Below, piece after piece: positions 49,775 to 61,483 of a stretch of DNA of 64,000 bases. The DNA comes from Apricaphanius iberus (Eukaryota; Chordata; Actinopteri; Cyprinodontiformes; Aphaniidae): NCBI GenBank assembly GCA_028564705.1, contig JAPXFQ010000831.1, forward strand, positions 1,922,001 through 1,986,000, read 5' to 3'. Below the pieces are notes generated by a model. It was given only the letters and a program-made list of their open reading frames with translations. It was not told the DNA's origin and did not search any database. The translations under genes were made by a program, and so were the position numbers. Numbering within the stretch: position 1 is the stretch's first letter; the number at the start of each line of letters is the position of its first letter.

Positions 49775-52700
49775 ATGAATCACCTGGACCCAATCCAGAG
49801 ACCGAAAGGCCAAGCTAATAAAGGTAAGAGCTACTCACTGACTGGGGCTGTGAATACGGATGTCTTTACGTGCCGTGCGCTCGTTCGCAAGTGAAAAAGG
49901 CCCCTCTATGTTAATTGAAAGTTTTTACGCTCATTTTACCTCTGAATATAAAAACTACAACACTTTATCTGAAACTAGTTCTGGAGCGTGTACACCGCAA
50001 GTTTTGAAATGCTTCCCACAGGTAGCGTTGACTAGCTAATGGTAATAGTAAAATCCTTCACGTCTAACATCGTTTTCCTGGTTAGACTGAACGGTTTTCT
50101 ATCCAGAAAAAAAAAAAACAAGAACAAAGACGAGGTTTTATCGCTCAGTTGGACTCTACGGCACCAATTATACGGCATTTTGGCTGTGTTTACCCGAAAG
50201 GTTCCTTTCTCGACGGCTAACGTTAGCCGACCCCGTCAAGTTGAAATGAATCTTCGCTTGGTAGCGTGCTAACGTTAGCATGTCGCTATGTTCAACGACA
50301 CGTATCTACACATGCTTTTCTACCGCCTCAACGCTAACGCTACAAGTCTACATTTAAATAGTTGTTTGCCTGTTTCTATATTTTTGAATGCAGTAAGTTA
50401 TCTACTTTGTAATCTGTATAAATGGGCTCCATATGAAATTTCAACAAACTTGCACTAGGTGTGTTAGCAGAATTTCCAGATGAGTTGAATGTAAGAACTA
50501 AGGATTTCACTTTAAACCCGATTTCAGATTATACAGAATTCATGGATGAACCTTTAAATATTAATTTTAAAATCGTCAACTAGTTAATTTGACCCCAAAC
50601 CTTGACAAGTTTCCTCCCAAAATCTAGTATTTATCACAAATTTGTTTAATTTCTCTGTTATGTTGCCATGAACTTGTATTTAGTAGTTTTGAAGGCCTCC
50701 TGGTTGACCCTAAGTTTTATGTTTAGTAAGAACAATTCCGTCTACATATTGGACAAAAAAATCTGTATATGAATTTGTGGTCCGTTTTAGAAGTGTCTTT
50801 GAAAATTAGTTTAGTTCGTTGAAGAACTCGGGATAAATTGTAAATATTGTTTTGGGTTGTTTTCTTTTTAAATATGATCTTTGTTAAAACAAGTATGATA
50901 AAATAGTTGATTGGAAAGTGGAAGAAAATCAATATTTATTGCCTTTTATTAGATGTGCAGAATTATAAATTGTATTGGATGTTTATTTCGTCCAACCTGT
51001 AAATCATAATTTATTTGGACAGTTTAACAGCAAACATTGTTTTAAGTCGGTGAAATTGGCATTCCAACACATAAGATACTTCTTTTTTTTCTTTGCAACG
51101 TAGACATTAAATACTTATAATCAAAGTTGTGGTTGTAACAAATTGCTTGGATGTGATATTGGGTGGGATAAGATATCTAAACTGTCATTCATTCATACTC
51201 TGGATATTGATATATTAGACCTGGTCCTTAGCTGCCACACCTGATTTATAGTTTTTGGAGCTAAGATGCTAAAGCTCTGAGTGGTGGAAACTGTCATGGT
51301 AAAGAAAGAATAGGCTAGGAAAATGTAAATATTGTCTTCACAAGTTCCACCATTTGTATTGAAATAATTTTCCAGAAACTCTGCCCCATTGATCGTTGAT
51401 CTTTTCTCTGGTTGAAGTCATGCAGATTAGTTAAATTTGCCTCCATAGGTACTTGAAAATTTATGCAGGCTTTAAAAAATCACCTACCTACAGAAAAACG
51501 GACAATTTCTTTGGTCAAATGCCTTAGATTCTGTCTCCGTTTTGTCCCTGACATGAAGTAATTGGATTATTAATCCCAACATTAACCGTAAAGCTTCCGA
51601 AAACTTAAACCTGCAGCAGAAAATGTGTGTTTTTATCATAATGATTTGGTCATAAGTACAATTACAAGTCCAGCAATTTACAAAAATGCCAGCCCAGATT
51701 CACTGAGACCTGGTAACGTATCCCATAGCCAGCAGTCAATAACTCTTAACATTGGTTTTGTGTTAATTGTTCTCTTTAATGTAGCCTTATTTAGATCTTT
51801 GTCTTTCATGGGTACTGCTTAAACAATTTAAATCTATTACAAAATAAGCAGCTTCAGTACATTTAACATGCTCAGATAATCTGATCATTTAGAGGATGAG
51901 GTGATCATGATGATGCAAATTGAGATCATTAACTTTCCAACATCTAGTCACAAACCTCAATTCTTTTTTTCTTTTCTTCCCAGTGCAAAACGGAGCTGTG
52001 ACCCAAAAGGATACTTTGAATGACGATGAGTTTGAACCTTACCTGAATACTCAGGCCAGACAGGTGAGCATTGGACGAAGGTTGGAGGAGACTGCATTTT
52101 TGTTAGAAAGTGACAAAAACAAAAAATTGTTCTGACAATGATGGAAGTGGAGATTGTAGATAAAATAAAAATCTTCCAAAAAAAATTATTTACCTAAAAT
52201 ATAAAGATGAAAGTTTTTATTTAATCAGATTTTGATAATTTATTTTTATATATTTTTAATGAAAATGTATTTGAAACTAGATTAACAGAGGTTTATTGAC
52301 TTGGTTATTTTATTTTTGTATTTGGGTATCCCTTACCTGCAGGTTATTAATGTTCTTATATTTTTCTCTGTGTGTAGCATGGCTTTTCTTTTGCTTTTCT
52401 AAGAAAATACTGCAGGATGATATACGGATCTGAACCTTGAACAACAGTTTGACTTTTGGTTGTTGCCCTGCCTGTAGTAGTGTTGTCATGGTACCAAATT
52501 TTCAGTATTCAGTACCGACCCCAGTGAAAACCCGTGGTTCTCGGCACCAGTTTCGGTACCAAACCAAACTTGGTCAAAATATGCTGACAAAGTAACTAGT
52601 TTGAAGCCTATACTTTTAAGGCTCCAGCTTGCAAAGCGCATGTGAGTGTTCTTCCCTACCGGATTTTTTAAACAATGGCGGATCTTGGCTGGCTGAACAA

Positions 52701-55700
52701 TGTTAATGTCGGGTTACATCACTACTTTGAGACGCTCTGATTGATTGACACTCAAGGGACAGAACCCAAAGTTCAGCTAGCTTGGCTTTTGCCTTGCTAG
52801 CTGTTGCTGCTTTGAAGCTTGGAAATAGGAGTGTGAGGAAAAATCAATTCACGTCTGAATCTTGATTCCTTTTAAACAAGATTCAGAATCGATCCAAAAA
52901 TGTTTGAGAATCGATTCTCAAAAAATGTTTTCTGAACCTTTCTACATTTTCGCTTCGCGTAGTGTTTGTCATGCAACGGCCACCGTTGCATTGACAGGTC
53001 TGATGCGCCGTTGGCTAGCTAGCGCTAGCTGCTAGTGCTAGCTAGCTGTAGCCGCTAGGCTAAAGCTTCAGCATGAAAGTCGAAAGAAAAATCCAGCCCG
53101 CCCCGACTTAGCTGAAGGTAAATGTTTGAGTCGTCTTCTCCACGCTAATGATACCCATGGCTAAAGTTTTTTTAAAATTATAAATCTGCAAGTATATAAG
53201 AGCGATATTTCTTTATAAGCTACACATAAACATCCAGCAGCGCTGCACACCTGTGGCGCTTCCAAGGAAGTCCGAAATATATGCTGAGTTCAATAACGTT
53301 AGAACTTTTAAATTTCTAACAAAAACAATGAAAATAATAACATAAGCCATAACATTCTGTTTAATGATGGTTGATGAGCAATATTTGGTGCATACTAAAT
53401 ATTTTCAAAGTTTTTTCTACTACGTACCAAAAAACAATCAAAATACTTTTTTTTTTTTTTTCTTAAAAAATATCAGCAATTTTTTTTCAAGACTAGAAAT
53501 TATGTTTAAAAGGTATTGGATGTCCAGTTGTAATTTCATGTCTTGTTACCAGTTCCCTTCTCTTTATATAGATTGTAAAATCCATTTTGTGTTGATGCCA
53601 TATTACATTCATGGCTCACTTCATCACAGACACTTGGCAGATCAAGTTGTGTGTATTACAAACACAAATGATGAATGAAAGAGTATTGATTAAGAAAAAA
53701 AATGGATTTGAATCGAGAATCGCTTCTGAATCGAATCATCACTCCAAGAATCGGAAACTAATTGAATCGTGAGATGGTGTAAGATTCCAATCCCTACTTG
53801 GAAAGCAGCAAAAGTTTAAAAAATTGCCGCGCCCGAGCACACAGAGCACCACGGAGACTGTAAGCCTCAACTGCAGTTTTAACATGTAATCTTAATAACA
53901 CTTCTGTGTAGTAGAGAAAAGGTTAGTTTCCAAACCGTTCTCTTAAATGCTAACTTCCAAAAGTTACAAGTCAACAAGGAGGGTGCCTGAGAAAACCCGA
54001 GAGACACTGAAAGCACTTATTTTTTTTAACTATTTGATGAAATTGTGTTTTATCTGTTATGACTTTGTTTAACCGACTAGTATTGTCTATACTAAAAAAA
54101 AAAGGGATAAGGATTATTGTCCACTTTATAAGGAATTGTGTAGAAGTTTCATGCATCCTTTTGATCTGTTGCTGACATGTTACCCTCCATCCATCCTTTA
54201 AAAAAAAGTTTGATCTTCACATATTAAAAGTCCAGTCAGTGTGGAAGTACCAGCAAATAACTTCATACTAAACGTTAATATTTATTCTGTAAAAATGTGT
54301 TAAAAGAAACTCCAGATTGTGATGAATATGAAATTTTATCATGAAACGGATGTTGGAACCTGTTGTACTTGAACGTCATATTAAAACTGTTTTGTGTGTC
54401 TGTTGTAGAGCAATGCCTATACGGCCATGTCGGACTCGTACATGCCCAGCTACTACAGCCCCTCCATTGGCTTTTCCTACTCCCTGAATGAGGCAGCATG
54501 GTCCACAGGTGGGGACCCTCCTATGCCTTACCTGGCCTCCTATGGACAGCTGAGCAATGGCGAACCCCACTACCTCCCAGACGCAATGTTCGGCCAGCCA
54601 GGCCCCCTGGGGAGCAACCCGTTCCTGGGCCAGCATGGCTTCAACTTTTTTCCCAGTGGCATCGACTTCTCAGCATGGGGTAATAGCAGTTCTCAGGGAC
54701 AGTCGGGGACGCCGCAGAGCTCTGGCTACAACAGCAGCTACGCCTATGCTCCCAGCTCACTTGGGGGTGCCATGATCGATGGACCGTCTCCATTTGCACC
54801 TGCTGCCAATGAGCCCCTCAACAAGGCGCCTGGCATGAACAGCCTGGACCAGAGCATGGCGGGCCTTAAAATTGGTGGGGCTGCCCCTGGTGGTAATGGA
54901 GAAATGGCTCCCAAGGTGGTTGGATCTGCGCTGCCTGGTGGGGGGCCTTTGGGCCCTGTATCTTCCGTTGGACCTCCCAGCATGCCTCCTGTTTCGATCG
55001 CCCCAGCAAAGCCGGCCTCCTGGGCAGACATTGCCAGCAAACCTGCCAAGCCTCAACCCAAGCTTAAAACCAAGGGTGGCATGGCGGGTGCCAATTTGCC
55101 TCCTCCACCCATTAAACACAACATGGACATTGGCACTTGGGACAACAAGGGCACCATGCCCAAAGCTGCCACCCCCCAGCAGGTGCCCCCTATTCCCAGC
55201 AACGGTCAGCCCCCTAATCAGGCTTCCCCGCAGCCTGGAGCTACGGCTGCGGGGAACCCACAGATGCCTCTGAGCAATGGACAGCTGGTTCCACCTGTTT
55301 CCCAGCTGGGGCAGCATCATTTTCCACCTACTGGACAGCCAGGTGTGGCTCAGATACCCCAGCCTCTCTCCCAGGGCCCCCCGCCTCCAAGCCAACAGCA
55401 GCAGCCTTCCCAACCGACTCGCTGGGTCCCTCCGCGAAACCGGGCCAATGGATTTGGAGACGCTGGTGGAAGCGGGGCCGGCCAGTCACCTCCCACCTCT
55501 TCGAGCGTCGGCGTGGTTCCTGGTGTCCCGTCTGAGCCCCACCCCGTTTTAGAGAAGCTGCGCATGGTTAATAATTACAACCCCAAGGACTTTGACTGGA
55601 ACCTGAAGCAGGGCCGTGTGTTCATCATCAAGAGCTACTCCGAGGACGACATCCACCGCTCCATCAAGTACAACATCTGGTGCAGCACGGAGCACGGCAA

Positions 55701-57984
55701 CAAGCGGCTCGACGCGGCTTACCGTTCGCTGGCGGGCAAAGGGCCGCTCTATCTCCTGTTCAGCGTAAACGGTAGCGGGCACTTCTGCGGTGTGGCGGAG
55801 ATGCGCTCACCGGTGGACTACAACACGTCCGCTGGCGTGTGGTCGCAGGACAAGTGGAAGGGTCGCTTTGACGTGCGCTGGATCTTTGTTAAAGACGTTC
55901 CCAACAGCCAGCTGAGGCACATTCGGCTAGAGAACAACGAAAACAAACCTGTGACCAACTCTCGGGACACACAGGAGGTACCGCTGGACAAGGCCAGGCA
56001 GGTGTTAAAGATCATCGCTGGATATAAACACACCACTTCCATCTTCGATGACTTCTCTCACTACGAGAAGCGTCAGGAGGAGGAAGAGTGTGTGAAAAAG
56101 GTAAAACGCCATTCTTCAAAGGATTGAAACTTGTAATAAAGCACTTGTTCATGCAGTGAAAAAGCTCTTAATCACACATTTTTCTGTCATTCAAATACAT
56201 TTGGAGTTTGATTTTTCTTCCATTTTTTTCTCTGGCTGTAATACGTTGGTCATCTCTTCGGTTATCACAAAGGGACATATTAGAGCTGCAAAATATTAGA
56301 AAGTCATGGTAATGGTGAGATTATTGGTAAATTGGCATGGTGACATCATTTAGGAGAGATTCACATTTTTCTTGATCTCTCTCGTCTGCTTCCAAATCTC
56401 TCCGACCTTTTAACACCTTCAGTCTGTCACAGTGAGGTTTGGATCTAACATGCAGCGCATCTTATTGGCATGCAAGGTGTGCACTGATGCCACTTGGAAG
56501 ATATTAGCCCTCAAATACTGCTTTCCCTTCTTAATATGCAAACACATATATCGGTAAAGTATTTTGCAGCTCTAACGTGTGTTTTACTCAGAAGCGACTT
56601 AAACTGGAAATACCCTGTGTATGTTTGAAGGATGTATTTTTGGGGAGTGGGTTTTGCTGTGTGGTTTGTGTGCAGGCACTAAAGTTGGACAAAACATCGT
56701 CATCACAATGTGTGTGCAATATTAACGCTGCAAAGGAATGTTTGGAGAGCAGTAATTGTTGGCTAATGTATTCAGAGTTTTAGGATTTTTTACATGCTGA
56801 GTAAGTTGGTTAGTCTCACAGCAGCAGATGCTCTCTGGACACAAATGACATTACCTAAAATGAAAAAGGTCACAGAGTGATGGAAGGAGAAAATGTGCAT
56901 ATATCGCCAGATATTTTAATATGCAGCACTAACAGGTACCAAACTGTGCTGTGCTATAACTTCTTGCTATAACGGACAATAATGGGGTGTGTGCATGTGC
57001 ATAGTGATATCTTTTGTATACTTATTGTTGTCCAGAAGCTTGTTACATTTAGATGTAACCTTTGACTTTAGTCTGTCAAGTTAAAACAGGACACGCTATG
57101 TAGATTTTTATTTGCTAATGTTTCTTTTTGCACATTAACACGTGTTTGAGATTTGTTTTATTTTGTTGCACTTTATTCTTTACATGGTGGGGTTACAGAA
57201 TATCTGCAGATCTTGTACTCTTTTTAAAGGTTGGGGTGTTTGCTAAGATCTAGCTATTCATAAATCAGTTTTACATTTCAAGTGTACATGCATACATTTT
57301 GGAAACTTCAGTCTGTCAGTTATTTTTTGTTGATTGCAGGTGATTCATTAACCTTTTAAACATTAAGATCAATGCATAAAAATGTAAAGGCTTTGATGTA
57401 AAATTCTGTATTTTTAGCAAATGGTAGAAACATGAACTGCATCATCATGTTAGATTACATGTATCATTATCCATATCTTTGAAACACAGCCAAGATTGTT
57501 GTCGTTAATTTTAATTACTCAGAACCTAAAAGGGTTTTAAAATTGAACCATTTTCACTTTTTTCTTTTTATTTTTTGCTTTGTGCTCACTTTTTTCTGCT
57601 GTGTTTGACAGGTGGATGTCCAAGGCAGTGAGCCATTTCCCAGCAACCCAAGCAACAGGAGTCATTACAGGCTTCAGGTAACTTCGCTTGAGCTCAGGAG
57701 CAATTCAATGCACATCTATTGTTGATTTATACTCGTACATGGACTTTTTAATAAAGAACATGTTTACTTTTTTTATTCTATCAACAATATCCGTTATTTA
57801 ATATGGTGATCTCCACTGTGTGAAATATAATCTGTGCCTGTTTACATGCGCCACACTTATTCTGTCATCTATTGAAATTAATAAAAAAGAAAAGGAAAAA
57901 AAGTTGTACTATTTTATAATCAGTTTTTCTAATTGTTTTCCTATCTTTAATTTTTTCCAGGAGCGTCAAGGACGAGTCAAGTAA
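49775..57984 (+). CDS. ythdf2: YTH-domain m6A reader YTHDF2
   Basis: A cytoplasmic reader that binds N6-methyladenosine in mRNA through its YTH domain and recruits decay machinery through its low-complexity N-terminus. Coding exons: 49775-49823, 51984-52063, 54409-56100, 57612-57677, 57961-57984; all GT-AG and in phase, 636 aa. Exons 1-2 give [13 protein letters not shown] and [16 protein letters not shown]. The large exon starts [20 protein letters not shown], then a long Pro/Gln/Gly/Ser-rich region. The YTH domain is at about residues 440-585. Its aromatic-cage tryptophans are Trp467 (NIWCSTEHG), Trp521 and Trp526 ([10 protein letters not shown]), with the same 54- and 5-residue spacing as human YTHDF2 432/486/491. 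The N-terminal sequence separates it from YTHDF1 and YTHDF3. The first residues (MNHLDPI) differ from the usual MSASSLLE, so an alternative first exon is possible. The human protein is 579 aa; the excess is in the linker and a 22-residue extra exon. Confidence 0.95.
50215..50280. repeat. Two 14-bp GCTAACGTTAGC palindromes
   Basis: GGCTAACGTTAGCC (50215-50228) and TGCTAACGTTAGCA (50267-50280) are both perfect palindromes with the same 12-bp core, 52 bp apart, in the first 500 bp of ythdf2 intron 1. Confidence 0.8.
52480..53900. repeat. Older hAT-like repeat in ythdf2 intron 2, split by a later insertion
   Basis: The left part (GTTGTCATGGTACCAAATTTTC, then TTCTCGGCACCAGTTTCGG) has the repeated GGTACC-containing start of a common fish hAT-like repeat. 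It is interrupted at 52826 by another element and resumes after 53804. The right end was not identified. Confidence 0.45.
52826..53796 (-). mobile_element. Non-autonomous hAT element with 8-bp target duplication
   Basis: 971 bp flanked on both sides by CTTGGAAA (52818-52825 and 53797-53804), the 8-bp duplication typical of hAT. The ends start TAGGAGTGTGAGG (left) and, read inward, TAGGGATTGGAATC (right). Subterminal sequence is rich in GAATCGATTC-like inverted motifs. No transposase frame. It lies in ythdf2 intron 2. Confidence 0.75.
56125..56140 (+). other. Alternative ythdf2 stop and intronic poly(A) signal
   Basis: If the donor at 56101 is not used, the frame runs 8 codons (VKRHSSKD) to TGA at 56125-56127. 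AATAAA follows at 56135-56140. This could end a short isoform that keeps the whole YTH domain. Confidence 0.4.
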
Positions 57985-59291
57985 CAGTTGGTGCTTTGGT
58001 CAAAGACTGCATTTCCCTTCCTAAAACCCTGTCCGCCTCAATACATTATTACATTCAGATCTCTAAGAAATTCTAATAGGGGTGAAGATTTAACAAAGGA
58101 CAAAAGGAAAAAAAAACTAAATGAAGACTTTGATTTCTTTTGACTTTAAAGACTTACTTCGAACTTGTAGTAAAAAGGAAACGATTATTCATAGGACTAC
58201 AACTTAATGCATAGCATCCTTAGCTGAAATCTTTCGGTTTTTTGCCCTACCCCATTCCACTACATACGCTTTTTCCTTGTATGCTGCTTTTTCCTTTCTT
58301 TTTTTTTTTTTTCTTTTTATGAAAGGATCAGCATCTGTTTTTATGGTCCACGACTTGAGTCTGTAATTCTCACACAAACCTTAATGATCAGAAGTCCAGT
58401 AGAAAAAAAATTAGCATTCCCCCGCCCAAAAAAATGGAGATATTCACATCTTTAAAGCAACCCTCACGCCTGTCTTCAGATGATGCTCGGATCGTCAACC
58501 AAGAAACCCAGAGCGACTTCCTCCACAGTGGATTCCTCTCGACGGCTGGTGCCAACTATTCTCACCTCAGAGTTTCTGTTTGTACATGCTTGCCATCTTT
58601 TTGTTTAGGAAGACCGCAGATGTCTGAAGAAAAGAAAAAAAAAGCCCTCTGTGTTTTCACATGTTTGAGTGTGTAGGGGAGGTGAGGTGAGGAGGATCAA
58701 GGCAGGGAACAAGAGGAATGGGGTTAAATGTTTAAATTCAGAGAAAATGTTAAGTTGCTGAGCTTGGCTCATTGTATAATTTTATGGAGAGAAAAAAATG
58801 GGGCCGTCTGTTAACCGTCTTCATTGGACTTTATTTACGCCTTTTTCTTTCTCTTGAACAAGTTGTCATTGTTGCTATGGGCTGCTTTTTTTTCCCTTCT
58901 GTTTTCTTATGACTGATGCGAGTGGTCTTGTCGCCGCTCTTTCTATTAATCAGTTCAAAAGTAATAAATGTGGTATATTCAGCAGAGGTGTGTGTATTCC
59001 TTATGTTTGACTTGAAAGTGGCTTCTTTATTAAGCTTGTTTTCACATGGTAATGTTTTTTTTTTTCTACTTGGTTATAATCAGCCTACAAATATTGTAGG
59101 CAGTACTCTAACCCTGCTGCACCTTTCCTACTGCTCTACTTTTCATTATCACCTTATCCTCCACACTGATTCTTATTTCTGGCCAGCCAGACACTCATAA
59201 TAAATCATTAATTGCAGCCATGCTCAGTGTCATTGTCAGTTTAGAAGAAAATGAAACCTCGAGAACTGGCTTTTATTTGTGACATAATAAA
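57985..59291 (+). other. ythdf2 3'UTR with candidate poly(A) signals
   Basis: After the stop codon the sequence is T-rich and free of recognised repeats. AATAAA occurs at 58963-58968, 59199-59204 and 59286-59291; any may be the cleavage signal. Long 3'UTRs are usual for YTHDF genes. Confidence 0.55.
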
Positions 59292-59814
59292 GATGCTCCA
59301 CAAAGTTATGTTGGTTTTTTTGGCCATTTCTATGTTTTAAGGTTTATTCTGGTGTAGTAACGAGGGCTGAATTCCACTTCTCCAACCGGAATTCGTTTAA
59401 ATGGTATGCAGTTCTTGCAGACACACCCTCGTATTTCTTACGCACTGAAGTCAAATACTTGCGATGAAATTGTTCTGGTTTACCCTTCATCTTGTTCATC
59501 CTGTTTTGTTGGTTTGAAGAAGAAAAAAAGCATACCCAGTGTTGCCGGTAACGTGTTACTTAGGAGCGCGTTACTCCTAATTTTACCACTTCCGGTAACG
59601 ACAAAGATGACTCGTTTCTATTTCCGTGCCTGTACTTGTTCAAGCCACTGAGCGTTGCTGTATTTTTTTATTTTCTGTAGTAGAGATGTTATGACGTCAG
59701 CCAAGAAAGGAATTCCCGCGATAGAAACTTCCAGCTCTACTTCTCGTGTACAACGTATGTGTACAACACGCAGCAAGACCAGGAGAAAGCGATTACAATT
59801 TTCAATTTTTTTTA

Positions 59815-61140
59815 ATTAGTTCTTTTCAACGTGACATTACACAAAAGAAACATCAACCTACAAACAGTCCAAAATCATGTTAGGCTACTTGTCAAAAGTG
59901 CCCTCTAGATTTAGGGGCTTGGAGAAGAGACGACTTCTCTCAACCATTCCCCTTTACCCTCACTGCTCCATCATTACAACACTTCCTAATGGCGAAACCC
60001 TAAAAACTTCGCCAAAGAAATGCGAGAGGGGATAAACCCTCTACCCATTGTGTAACCTAACAAAGAGATACCTAAACTTCTCAGGTATCTTCCATTTGTT
60101 GATGTCTTATACCCGTATTTCCCTCTGAGTCTCCTTTTTATCATACTATTTCAACAAAGAAATACTTAACCATTGTGTTTACAGGTACCTCATATTTTTT
60201 ACAAATATATTTCTTGCCTTCCGTAAAGCATCTTTGACACACTATATATCCATAAGCAGTAAAGACCCATTCCTTCCCCATACTTCCTGGGAGGGTCTCA
60301 AGTGTCTCAGAGCAAATAATAAAGGCTCTATCATAACACACAAAAAGAAGTTGAGACAAGGAGCAACCTTGCCTCACTCCTGCTTTCATGGAAAAAAGGT
60401 GGGTCAATTCCCCATTTACTAACACCTTACTCATGTATCCCTTATGTAAAATATACACCTCTTAAAACCCTCTCCACTGATTGTTTAAGACCCTCCTCTT
60501 GTATTCAAGGTTAACCCTGTCAAAGGCCGCCTACAGATCAATCCCTGGGAAGCACAAGGACAGGTTAGGCTCCTGATAATAAAGGTAGCTGTCTCTTAAT
60601 AAAGCAACGCTGTCCGTAATCCCACGTCTAGGTACCCCACTTGTTTGTTCTTCACCAGTAACTGTGCACTACTGCCCATAACCAGAAAAAAATACTTTGG
60701 CTAAACTCTTGACATCCACCCCCAAAAGGGTTGAGAGTCTCCAGTTTTTCAGACAGTGGCGTGAACCCTTCTTAAATAAGTGAAATAATTCCAGTATTCA
60801 TATTATTTGGCAACTCCCCCTTCCTATACGCTTCTTTGTACAAATCCAGTAAAACATATTTTAATTGGTCCCAAAAGATAAAATTCTACTGGCAATCAAT
60901 CTAATCCAGGCAATTTTTTTTTTTTTTTTTGCATACTAGCGTGGCTTTTGTCAATTCACTAATTGACAGATCGCTCAAAAAGGTTTTATCTTCATCTCCC
61001 AGTTTGAGTTATTTCTGACGAAAAGAAGTTTGTCTCTTCTTTATAGATAATTTGATCACCATATAACTTTTCGTAGAAACTTCTAATCACTAATAAAATC
61101 TGCTCTTTCTCTTTCACTACAGTACCTTCTCCCCCCCCCC
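59815..61140 (-). mobile_element. L1/Tx1-like LINE fragment, reverse transcriptase remnant
   Basis: On the minus strand the region near 60480-60560 reads AAFDRVN-like (RT motif A) and 60141-60458 reads MKAGVRQGCSLSQLLFVC (RT motif B). The catalytic YADD position reads AYGYIV, so both Asp are lost. Frames are broken between motifs. A poly(T) run at about 60911 and a poly(C) run near 61131 lie inside or beside it; boundaries are approximate. Confidence 0.6.
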
Positions 61141-61483
61141 CTCCCCTCAGCTATAAAACCTATTTGAGTTATTCTCTTTATACTCTCCCACCATTACCCT
61201 ACAGAATCAGAAAAGACCTGTAAAGTATACCTTTGGTGTAGTATTTCCTTGTACATATTTACTATTTTAGCATCACTTAATAAGATCACATTAAGTTTCC
61301 AGAGCCCCGAGCTGGGTGCTAAAACAGTTTGAATGTTTGAATGAAAGTGTACTTCTCAATAAAGTTCTATAATATGTATCGAAGAACTCACTCTATTAGT
61401 TGTAAGCAAACAATTCTGGAAACCTCCCATTCAACAACGTATAATCCGTGTCCAGTGGATGTACAATTTTATATACGTCTACT

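Noticed and set aside
54757..55413. Minus-strand 218-codon open frame
   Set aside because: Antisense to the Pro/Gln/Gly-rich part of the ythdf2 large exon; composition bias keeps it open and no domain is seen.
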